Source of the DNA: Bryobacteraceae bacterium
Lineage (GTDB): Bacteria; Acidobacteriota; Terriglobia; Bryobacterales; Bryobacteraceae
Length of the DNA: 5,576 nucleotides
Direction of reading: 5' to 3'
Assembly: GCA_947456995.1 (NCBI GenBank)
Contig: CANGVB010000294.1
Span: 1-5,576, forward strand
The notes beneath the pieces were generated by a model, which saw nothing but the letters and a program-made list of their open reading frames with translations, did not search any database and was not told the DNA's origin. Below, in pieces: positions 1 through 5,576 of this stretch. Position 1 is the stretch's first letter. Every line of letters begins with the position of its first letter. A program made the translations under genes and the position numbers.

Positions 1-119
1 ATTTTCACCAGATCGAGATAGGCGGCGCGCACTTCTTCGCTCGTGCACATCGGACGAACCTCAAGAATCGAGTAGGCGCGAGCGAGGTTTTCGGGAATAG
101 GGGGGCTGATGCTGCTCAA
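1..119 (-). CDS. J-domain (DnaJ-like) protein, N-terminal fragment
   Basis: The minus strand from 119 to 1 encodes 39 residues plus two bases of a further codon, running out of the window. Residues 15-39 fit the first two helices of a J domain: AYSILEV (the usual YxILGV helix I), then TSEEVRAAYLDLVK (helix II, as in SxxEIRxAYRxLxx). The HPD tripeptide, which stimulates Hsp70 ATPase, would come just past position 1, so it cannot be confirmed. An in-frame TAA lies a few codons upstream, and the only usual start that keeps the whole J domain is TTG at 119-117; ATG at 50-48 would begin inside the domain after helix I. The upstream gene's TAG ends 14 bases before the TTG, so it is probably in the same transcript. 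Downstream domains, partner and membrane status are unknown. Confidence 0.65.
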   Translation of the reverse strand, partial: MSSISPPIPENLARAYSILEVRPMCTSEEVRAAYLDLVK

Positions 120-133
120 ATCGCTTTATCGGC

Positions 134-799
134 CTAAAACACTCTTTGCTTCAGTCGCGCCACGTTGAATTTTGCAGTATCGGCAACCGCCATCACAGTC
201 ATCACGCCTGCCTGGACGGGATCCGAGACCACCAAATCGGCCGCCTCGGGCACACTGCCGGCCATATTCAGGCTCACCACCAGCAAACCTTGAGCCCGAA
301 CCTCGCGCACAGCAATCTCGATTTCTCCACCCATCAACGAGCCCGCCAGCACCAGGGCCTTCGCCCGCGGCAACCGCGCAACGGCCCGCACGGCGTCAGC
401 AAGTTGCTGCTCGCCCACCAGCGGAATCGTATCGATAGAGATATGTTCGCCTCGCAGATTGTGGCGGTCGGCCTCTGAAATCGCGCCAATGGCCACCTGC
501 GCAACCTGTGCGCCACCACCCATGATGATGATCCGCTTGCCGTAGATCTTCTCCATGCTGCGCACTTCTTCCACGCCCAGCACTGCCGGTAATGCTGCCA
601 GTTCGCTCAGCACAATGGCAGAATCCGGCTGCGGCAATTCAATCTCGAAAAAAGTTCGTTCTTCATTGTCGAGACGGCTACCAAGAATCGCCACCGAGGT
701 GATATTCCCCTGGTGCGCGGCAATCACCCCGGTGATCTGGTGCAGTGCTCCTGGCCCGGGATGGACGCGGAGCAAAAGCGCGAGCTTGGTCTCAGACAT
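134..799 (-). CDS. ACT domain protein with C-terminal DUF5612-type domain
   Basis: The 221-residue protein starts with an ACT domain (about residues 5-80): strand LALLLRVHPGPGAL, then HQITGVIAAHQGNITS, the glycine-turn pattern by which ACT domains bind small ligands, usually amino acids, and an acidic EERTFFEIEL strand. Residues 84-221 form a second domain with IIIMGGGAQVAQVAIGAISEADRHN, IPLVG, ALVLAGSLMGG, SLNMAGSVPEAADLVVSDP and VQAGVMTVMAVADTAKF. I associate this combination with ACT-DUF5612 proteins best known from methanogenic archaea and scattered bacteria; no activity has been established that I know of. The glycine-rich segment at 94-96 suggests nucleotide or small-molecule binding but is not a standard Rossmann GxGxxG, so a ligand-sensing or metabolic role is only inferred. 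ATG 799 fits the ACT start. It lies inside the end of kdsC (shared ATGTCTGA, 792-799) without a good ribosome binding site, which points to translational coupling. Confidence 0.82.
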   Translation of the reverse strand: MSETKLALLLRVHPGPGALHQITGVIAAHQGNITSVAILGSRLDNEERTFFEIELPQPDSAIVLSELAALPAVLGVEEVRSMEKIYGKRIIIMGGGAQVAQVAIGAISEADRHNLRGEHISIDTIPLVGEQQLADAVRAVARLPRAKALVLAGSLMGGEIEIAVREVRAQGLLVVSLNMAGSVPEAADLVVSDPVQAGVMTVMAVADTAKFNVARLKQRVF

Positions 800-1358
800 G
801 GATTTCGTATTTCTTCAAAATTTCAGGCCAGATGCCCTTCGCCTTCAGGATCAACTCGCAAACCTCACGCACTGCGCCTTCGCCACCTTTGGCATCGGTG
901 GTGACATGCGCCGAGCGCTTCACTTCCTCCCGCGCATTGGCGGTAGCAAAGCTCAGGCCCACACGGTTGTAGATCACCACATCAGTGAAATCGTCTCCGA
1001 TGTAGGCGACATTTTCCGGCCCTACCTTCACATCAGCCATGATCTCGTCCAAAATCGGAATCTTTTCAATATGTCCCTGATAGACGTACTTCATCTTCGC
1101 TTGCCGTGCTCGCTCAGCCGTAGCCGGTGAAACGCGGCCCGAGATGACGCCGGTAACAATCCCGTGCCAGCTCAGCCACTGCAGGGCAATGCCGTCCTGC
1201 GAATCGAAGGCCTTGGTCTCAAGAATCGATCCATCCGGAAACGGAATGTTGTACAGACGTCCATCGGTAAGGACACCATCGACGTCCATCAGTAGCACCT
1301 GGATCTTGGCGGCGCGCGCTTGCAGCTCGGGGCTGAGTTCAGAAGGCATTACCGCCAT
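792..1358 (-). CDS. kdsC: KdsC-type HAD phosphatase (3-deoxy-D-manno-octulosonate 8-phosphate phosphatase family)
   Basis: This 188-residue protein is a C0-type HAD hydrolase of the KdsC/YrbI group, normally a cytoplasmic homotetramer that removes phosphate from Kdo-8-phosphate during lipopolysaccharide core synthesis. Motif I is LLMDVDGVLTDG (nucleophile D25, acid/base D27), motif II is VISGR (S73), the conserved lysine is probably K99 in HIEKIPIL, and motif III is YIGDDFTD (D122, D123, D126). The family's C-terminal GGEGAVREVCELIL (about 158-171), which completes the neighbouring subunit's active site, is present, and length is typical. Residues 36-56 differ from the classic pattern: the usual FNVRDG reads FDSQDG, and NIPFPDGSILETKAF replaces the shorter loop, so the sugar-phosphate preference may differ. 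No other Kdo gene is visible. ATG 1358 has no clear Shine-Dalgarno; ATG 1349 is an alternative three codons in. The last eight bases overlap the next gene. Confidence 0.85.
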   Translation of the reverse strand: MAVMPSELSPELQARAAKIQVLLMDVDGVLTDGRLYNIPFPDGSILETKAFDSQDGIALQWLSWHGIVTGVISGRVSPATAERARQAKMKYVYQGHIEKIPILDEIMADVKVGPENVAYIGDDFTDVVIYNRVGLSFATANAREEVKRSAHVTTDAKGGEGAVREVCELILKAKGIWPEILKKYEIHV

Positions 1359-1366
1359 TTTCGCAT

Positions 1367-2833
1367 CTAGGGAGTTTCAAAGAGACGGCGATACAGCGTT
1401 TTCTGCTCTTCAAGCAGCCGCGCATAGGCGTCGGCGAATTGTGGCCTCGGCAGGAAGGTGTCGCCCGTAGCGGAGGGGATCTCACTCAAATGCGCAACCG
1501 CGCCGATACGCTCCAGGGCCAACATCGCAGCCCCTCGCGCAGAGGTCTCCTTCTCAAGACTTGCCACAACCGGCCTGCCCAGCGCATCGGCCATCATCTG
1601 GGTCCAGACAGTAGACTTGCGCAGCGCCTCGCCAGTCGCAATCACTCGCTCTGGCGCGCCCAGCCGGTCTGACAAAATGTCATAAAGCAAACGAAAGCGC
1701 AAAGCCACAGATTCAAGCGAAGCCGCAAGAATCTCCACCGGCGTCGTGTTCAGGTTCAAACCAGTAATCGCGCCACGAGCATCAGCACGCCACTTGGTGC
1801 TGCGCTCGCCCGCAAAAAGCGGCATTACCGTAAGGCCATGAGAGCCTGGTGTGATTTGAGAAAGCTGCTGCTCCCAGTCCGCCGGCATCTGAAAGCGCTC
1901 CATCACCCATTCAAATACCTTGCCCCCGTTCGACAACGCACCCCCCAATACAAAGCGCCGCGGGTCGAGCCGGTAACACCACAAACCCTGAGGAATCTCC
2001 ACCTGCGGCCGCTCAAACACCGCGCGCATCGCCCCTGTCGTGCCCACCATCAATGCAAACTCATTGGGAGTGTCACAGCCACAACCAATGTTATTGGCCG
2101 CACCATCGCCAATCGAAGGGAACCACGGGATCTCGGCAAACAGTGGCCAGCGCTCTGCATACTGAGGCAGCAAGCCCTGCGCCGGTTGATCGAGCCGGCT
2201 CAAATCGGCCAACTGTTCGGCACGCAGGCCCAGATGCGCCACCAGCTCTGCATCGTAGCTCTGAGTATTGGAATTCCAAAGGCCCGTCGCCGACAACATC
2301 GAAGTAGCCGCATGAGCTCGGCCAAAGAACTCAAGAAAAAGATACTCCCCAAAGCTCATCCATTGAGCCGAGGCCTCAAACCATTCGCGACGTTGCTCCC
2401 GCAGCCACATCATTTTTGCCGGCCAATAGCTGGGGTGAAAAACCGTACCCACGCGCGAATGAAACAGCGTCTCGTCCAGATCCCGCTTCAGTTGCTCCGC
2501 CGCCGGCTGGCTGCGGGTATCCAGAAGATGTAGGATCGGGCTTGAGGGCTTGCCCTGCGCATTCACACCAAGAAACGAATGCCAGAACGTACACATCGAA
2601 ACCGCATCCGGCTTGCGGCCCAGTTGCGCAAGCGCTTTGTGTGCCTGATCGAGACTGGCCAGCGCTGCAGCCAACAGATCGGGCGCCTGAATCTCCACAC
2701 CGCCATCAGAGGTGGTGTGCAGGTCATAGCCAATTTGCGTAGTCGTAATCACAGGCCGTGCGGTCTGATCGAATACGAGGGTTTTGACAGAGGTGGTGCC
2801 AGCGTCAAAGCTGACCACAAGGGCAGAGTTCAT
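1367..2833 (-). CDS. FGGY-family carbohydrate kinase, gluconokinase-like
   Basis: This 488-residue protein has full family length. FGGY kinases are cytoplasmic enzymes that phosphorylate sugars or polyols with ATP. Visible signatures, numbered from ATG 2833: the phosphate-1 loop FDAGTTSVKTLVFD (D10, T13, T14), a CTFWHS segment (H85), LLDTRS (D105), GDGAANNIGCGC with the probable catalytic base D243, MVGTTGAMR (about 262-270) as the second ATP-binding loop, PLFAGERSTKWRADARGAI, and a C-terminal IATGEALRKSTVWTQMMADALG segment with ETSARGAAMLA, matching the second family signature region. The central WMSFGEYL and SATGLWN segments resemble gluconokinases rather than glycerol kinases, but substrate cannot be fixed by eye. 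ATG 2833 is preferred; a TTG at 2836 immediately before it is the alternative and adds one residue. The stop lies eight bases upstream of the HAD phosphatase start. With a NagA-family enzyme two genes upstream, a sugar-catabolic role is plausible. Confidence 0.9.
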   Translation of the reverse strand: MNSALVVSFDAGTTSVKTLVFDQTARPVITTTQIGYDLHTTSDGGVEIQAPDLLAAALASLDQAHKALAQLGRKPDAVSMCTFWHSFLGVNAQGKPSSPILHLLDTRSQPAAEQLKRDLDETLFHSRVGTVFHPSYWPAKMMWLREQRREWFEASAQWMSFGEYLFLEFFGRAHAATSMLSATGLWNSNTQSYDAELVAHLGLRAEQLADLSRLDQPAQGLLPQYAERWPLFAEIPWFPSIGDGAANNIGCGCDTPNEFALMVGTTGAMRAVFERPQVEIPQGLWCYRLDPRRFVLGGALSNGGKVFEWVMERFQMPADWEQQLSQITPGSHGLTVMPLFAGERSTKWRADARGAITGLNLNTTPVEILAASLESVALRFRLLYDILSDRLGAPERVIATGEALRKSTVWTQMMADALGRPVVASLEKETSARGAAMLALERIGAVAHLSEIPSATGDTFLPRPQFADAYARLLEEQKTLYRRLFETP

Positions 2834-2839
2834 CAATCG

Positions 2840-3931
2840 CTACTTTACCTTGAGAATCGGAATCAGTTCGATGATCAGAATAATTACAATCGTCAGCTCC
2901 AGCAGAAAGCTCCGTGCTTCGCGGAATTCACTCACCATGAAGTGATACAGTTCGCCAGCCGTTTTCAGCTTCTGATCCACCAGATTGCGATAGTCGTTGG
3001 CCCCCACCTTGGCTGCCGCCAGCCGGTAGGCACGGGCATAGAACATGTCGCTCAGAAACTTGATCGCATTGTCGGTGCGCTCGGTCAGCTCAATCACCTC
3101 CAGCCGCAACCGGTTCATCTGTTTGGCCTCACGCGCCAACCGCCAGCTTGCCCACACTCCGCCCCGGCGATCCAGTTCGCTATAGGCATGCTTCAGCACG
3201 CCAGAGAGAATCTCGTCGTAGCGCCGGTATTCCAGCAACTGGGTATTCGCGTATTCGAGCAGATCAAGTATCGGTGCCGCCCCATGAGGCGTATCGTAAA
3301 CCACCGCCGCCAGCCAACCCACCAGCAAGGCATCAGCCGGAAAGTAAGAGAGACTCGACGAAAGAATTTCTTTCTGTTCGCCCTCTGACAAAGCCTGTGT
3401 CTCACCGCGCAGGATTTGCGCCAGATCACCGCCATGCTGGGCCAATAATTCCGGCCCCGTCAGCAACGCCCCGGCTCCATTGCGCACCTCGTGCAGGTGC
3501 ACAACATAATAAGCTTCGTCCAGCCACTCCGCATAGGGCTTCTTCACGGCAGACTTGATTCGATTCACATGACGGTGAGCGATCTCAAGCCCCCGCTGCT
3601 CCACCTCGCCCGCTTCAATCCAGCGGTGCGAAAGCGCAATCAGTTCAGGCCATTCGCACTGAAAGTGAAGCTCAATCTCAAGACTCACCACTCCATAGTC
3701 GAAGTAACGAAGACGAGCATCCACCGATTCCCCAGTCGCCAAATGAAACGAATCAGTCGGCTCAGCCACAGGGGCCTGGGCATAACGGACATAAACCGGT
3801 GCTGGCTGGCGAAACTCAGGAGAACGCACCGGTGCCGCAGAACCCAATAGCCGGCGCACTTCTTCAAGATCTAGCTCTTCGGCTATGTCAAAAAGCAACA
3901 GCGCACTGATCGATCCACGGCAGGCGGGCAT
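2840..3931 (-). CDS. Uncharacterised protein with C-terminal membrane segment, RMD1/YagE (DUF155)-like
   Basis: The 363-residue protein has no signal peptide and no recognisable catalytic motif. An N-terminal mixed region includes RYFDYGVVSLEIEL, which recalls the FDYGVVVFW-type strand of RMD1/YagE (DUF155) proteins. The second half is strongly helical: a segment around residues 224-242 (LLEYANTQLLEYRRYDEIL), a basic stretch, then residues 283-330 with TERTDNAIKFLSD and FYARAYRLAAAK. The end, about residues 343-360 (LLELTIVIILIIELIPIL), is very hydrophobic and is followed by KVK; this fits a single C-terminal anchor leaving the bulk in the cytoplasm and echoes the hydrophobic tail of DUF155 proteins. 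Yeast RMD1 relatives are linked to microtubules and mitochondria, but no bacterial role can be transferred. The gene starts four bases after the nagA stop and ends six bases before the kinase ATG, so it belongs to the operon. The family link is from memory of motif patterns; the function is unknown. Confidence 0.8.
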   Translation of the reverse strand: MPACRGSISALLLFDIAEELDLEEVRRLLGSAAPVRSPEFRQPAPVYVRYAQAPVAEPTDSFHLATGESVDARLRYFDYGVVSLEIELHFQCEWPELIALSHRWIEAGEVEQRGLEIAHRHVNRIKSAVKKPYAEWLDEAYYVVHLHEVRNGAGALLTGPELLAQHGGDLAQILRGETQALSEGEQKEILSSSLSYFPADALLVGWLAAVVYDTPHGAAPILDLLEYANTQLLEYRRYDEILSGVLKHAYSELDRRGGVWASWRLAREAKQMNRLRLEVIELTERTDNAIKFLSDMFYARAYRLAAAKVGANDYRNLVDQKLKTAGELYHFMVSEFREARSFLLELTIVIILIIELIPILKVK

Positions 3932-3935
3932 TACG

Positions 3936-5108
3936 CTACCAGTCTAAGCGTTCACCGCCAGGATAAACGGCCCGCACATCGAGATTACTCCCCAGAATTA
4001 GGACGTCCGCGACTTTGCCTGGCTCCAAGCTGCCCACAAGATCAGAAACCCCAACCCGCTCTGCCGGTGTCAAACTCGCCATACGAATCACCTCAGGTAG
4101 ACTCGCCGTCGTATCCCGGGCCATCACACGCACCATCTCATCCATACCCACAACAGAACTCGCCAGCCCTTGCCCCGGCACGAAGCCAACCTTGCCATCG
4201 CTCTCAAACCAGCTCCCCGTCTCTGGGTGCCCAAATCGATAGCGCCCCGCAGGCATATCCAGGGCACGATTGGCATCCGTCACCAGACAAAGCCGCGTTG
4301 CCCCCTTCATCCGATACGCAAACTCAAGCAGCTCTGGCGACAAATGGCAGCCATCGGCGATCACCTCAGTGCTCATCTCCCCATGAGCCAAAACAAACTG
4401 CTCCATGCTGGCCTGCATCGGCGTTCCATAGCGAGCCCGCAACGAGGCCACAGAACTCATCGCACACCAGAAATGATCCACGTGCCGCATGCCGGCAGCA
4501 TAAGCACGAGCCATCTCGCTCCAGGTGGAATTGGAATGGCCACAAGTCACCAGACACCCTGCCGCAGCCGCTGCCCTGTAGAAGGCCTCAGCTCCATCCA
4601 GTTCCGCAGCACAGGTCGCAATTCGAATCAGTCCTGTCGCAAGAAATGCCTCGTATTCCGAAGGCTTCGGGTCGCGTCGCCCCTCCACCGAATGGCAGCC
4701 CACTTTGTCTTCGGCAAAGTAAGGGCCGTAATAATGCACACCACCAATTCGAGCTCCATCGCGCAGACTCCAGCTTGCCTGCACCTCCAAACACGCAGCC
4801 AGCATGGCCGCCAGCTCTTCGGTACTCCCGGTAGTAGTTGTCGGAAAGATCGTCGTTGTGCCGTGCCGTGCATGTGCGCGATTCGCCACCCTCACCGCAT
4901 CCGCCGTGCCATCCATGTAGTCTGCACCCGCACCTCCATGCACATGCAAATCGACAAATCCAGGTGCGATGTAAGTCCCCTCGATCACTTCGCTCTCAGC
5001 AGGGGCCTCCATTTCGATCGAGAGAATCCGGCCTCCCTCGGTGATGAGGTAAGCATCAGGCACAGTGCGGTCCGGCAATATCAGCTCACCATGGAAGCTT
5101 CGTTTCAT
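3936..5108 (-). CDS. nagA: N-acetylglucosamine-6-phosphate deacetylase (NagA) family amidohydrolase
   Basis: This 390-residue protein has the layout of the NagA group of the amidohydrolase superfamily, cytoplasmic enzymes that remove acetate from GlcNAc-6-phosphate to give glucosamine-6-phosphate. Numbered from ATG 5108: a short N-terminal beta section, then GFVDLHVHG with metal-type histidines H55 and H57, GHSNST with H191, H212 in the HVDHFWCAM segment, DGCH with H255, and LVTDA with the probable catalytic D278. A C-terminal SLEPGKVADVLIL strand closes the small beta domain. Length is normal for the family. The usual LEGP motif reads YYGP here (Y126-Y127), so the metal-bridging glutamate is missing and the exact substrate is open. 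Start choice: ATG 5108 has AAGGGG six bases upstream; in-frame ATGs at 5135 (directly after the previous stop) and 5114 lack a placed Shine-Dalgarno. The following gene begins four bases after the TAG stop. Family is sure; the specific reaction and symbol are less so. Confidence 0.82.
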   Translation of the reverse strand: MKRSFHGELILPDRTVPDAYLITEGGRILSIEMEAPAESEVIEGTYIAPGFVDLHVHGGAGADYMDGTADAVRVANRAHARHGTTTIFPTTTTGSTEELAAMLAACLEVQASWSLRDGARIGGVHYYGPYFAEDKVGCHSVEGRRDPKPSEYEAFLATGLIRIATCAAELDGAEAFYRAAAAAGCLVTCGHSNSTWSEMARAYAAGMRHVDHFWCAMSSVASLRARYGTPMQASMEQFVLAHGEMSTEVIADGCHLSPELLEFAYRMKGATRLCLVTDANRALDMPAGRYRFGHPETGSWFESDGKVGFVPGQGLASSVVGMDEMVRVMARDTTASLPEVIRMASLTPAERVGVSDLVGSLEPGKVADVLILGSNLDVRAVYPGGERLDW

Positions 5109-5114
5109 CTTCAT

Positions 5115-5120
5115 CCCCTT
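5115..5120 (-). promoter_or_regulatory. Shine-Dalgarno-like site AAGGGG for the NagA-family gene
   Basis: The minus strand reads AAGGGG, then ATGAAG, then ATG at 5108, a spacing of six bases. This favours the 5108 start over ATG 5135, which is preceded only by the C-rich end of the upstream gene, and over ATG 5114, which directly abuts the site. It is the clearest ribosome binding site in the window; most other genes here lack one and may depend on translational coupling. Confidence 0.5.
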
Positions 5121-5135
5121 GCTTGTCCAGCCCAT

Positions 5136-5576
5136 TCATTTCTGGCGGGGGCGGCTTGGCAAATCAGCCAGATAGTCCACAGCTACTTTAAGAAACATCT
5201 CGGCGAGAATAGGATCCACTTCAAACAAAGCCTGATACTGCCGCCTCAACTCAGTTCGGTCAGCGCGAGCCACTGGCCCTGTCCAGCCCCGTCTGCCCGC
5301 TCTCAGATACGCCCTCAAAGCCCCGATGACAGAGGTCTCCACCGTACTTTCGGCTACCTTGGTAGGGATGCCCGCTGCCCGCATTGTGTCAACGGCTGCG
5401 GCGATCATCGGGAAGGTCATGCCCGCAGCAAAAGTCAGCCCCGCTTCATACACGGGCCGCATGCGAGTATTCATCTCCACGATGCGTGCGGTTCCGTCTT
5501 CTTCCACCAGGCGCCTCAGCCGGTGCAGCGCGGTGTTGTCACCCTCAAATAAATAACGCTTCCCGCCAAAACCTTC
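5136..5576 (-). CDS. Rossmann-like/DUF2520 domain protein, C-terminal part (5' end outside window)
   Basis: The open frame runs in from the right edge with no stop and ends at TGA (5138-5136), giving 146 residues. A GTG at 5507 lies in frame, but homology-like sequence continues upstream of it (an EGD motif at residues 11-13 of the visible part), so the gene is a partial CDS, not a 123-residue protein. The fragment matches what I know of the DUF2520 C-terminal domain: EGD near its start, a helical stretch containing YEAG and FAAGM, then a WTGPVARAD motif (about residues 98-106), equivalent to the family's usual TGPxxRGD. In such proteins an NAD(P)-binding Rossmann domain precedes this part; here it would lie beyond position 5576. 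The substrate is unknown; the architecture resembles NADP-dependent oxidoreductases that use helical C-terminal domains. The stop abuts an ATG of the next gene (TGAATG), so the two are probably cotranscribed. Confidence 0.75.
   Translation of the reverse strand, partial: EGFGGKRYLFEGDNTALHRLRRLVEEDGTARIVEMNTRMRPVYEAGLTFAAGMTFPMIAAAVDTMRAAGIPTKVAESTVETSVIGALRAYLRAGRRGWTGPVARADRTELRRQYQALFEVDPILAEMFLKVAVDYLADLPSRPRQK

Noticed and set aside
120..133. Possible terminator or promoter between the ACT-DUF5612 gene and the J-domain gene
   Set aside because: Only 14 bases are available and they show neither a hairpin with a T run nor promoter-like boxes.
555..1130. A 191-codon plus-strand open frame opposite the ACT-DUF5612 and kdsC genes
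   Set aside because: No domain-like pattern and full overlap with two recognised families in the opposite direction.
1838..3388. Plus-strand open frames of about 231 and 269 codons opposite the kinase and DUF155-like genes
   Set aside because: Low-complexity basic translations without family motifs, fully opposite genes that carry clear motifs; treated as shadows.
5136..5507. A complete 123-residue protein starting at GTG 5507
   Set aside because: The frame stays open to the window edge, and the upstream residues (EGD and surrounding sequence) belong to the same DUF2520 domain, so this is an internal codon of a longer gene.
4170..5552. A 460-codon open frame on the plus strand, antisense to the NagA-family and DUF2520 genes
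   Set aside because: Its translation is rich in Pro, Arg, His and Ser with no recognisable domain, and it crosses two well-supported genes on the other strand; this is the expected mirror of GC-rich codon use.

Overview
The window is a densely packed stretch of chromosome in which every supportable gene reads on the minus strand, from position 5576 toward position 1. Seven coding regions cover almost all of it, and gaps between neighbours run from an 8 bp overlap to at most about 27 bp. I see no tRNA, rRNA, insertion sequence, CRISPR array, inverted-repeat terminator or convincing internal promoter. The even GC-rich composition, the Kdo-8-phosphate-phosphatase-type gene (lipopolysaccharide synthesis) and the mix of families suggest a Gram-negative bacterium. 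Acidobacteriota is my best guess from the flavour of the proteins, but this is an impression, not a demonstration.

In transcription order: (1) 5576-5136, the C-terminal part of a Rossmann/DUF2520 protein cut by the window edge; (2) 5108-3936, an amidohydrolase of the N-acetylglucosamine-6-phosphate deacetylase (NagA) family lacking the usual metal-ligand glutamate; (3) 3931-2840, a probable membrane-tail protein of uncharacterised function with distant resemblance to the RMD1/YagE (DUF155) family; (4) 2833-1367, an FGGY-family sugar kinase, closest in feel to gluconokinases; (5) 1358-792, a KdsC-type HAD phosphatase; (6) 799-134, an ACT domain joined to a DUF5612-type domain; (7) 119-1, the first 39 codons of a J-domain protein, probably starting with TTG, cut by the left edge.

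The spacing argues for one transcript, or at least strong translational coupling, with the promoter outside the window to the right. Two themes can be inferred: handling of (amino-)sugar phosphates (deacetylase, sugar kinase, sugar-phosphate phosphatase) and a regulatory/accessory set (ACT-DUF5612, J-domain, tail-anchored DUF155-like protein, DUF2520). No transporter, sugar isomerase or transcription regulator is present, so a complete sugar pathway cannot be claimed. No obviously new defence or mobile system is visible. The most interesting points are the altered active site of the NagA-like enzyme, the ACT-DUF5612 fusion overlapping kdsC, and the DUF155-like membrane protein embedded between sugar genes.
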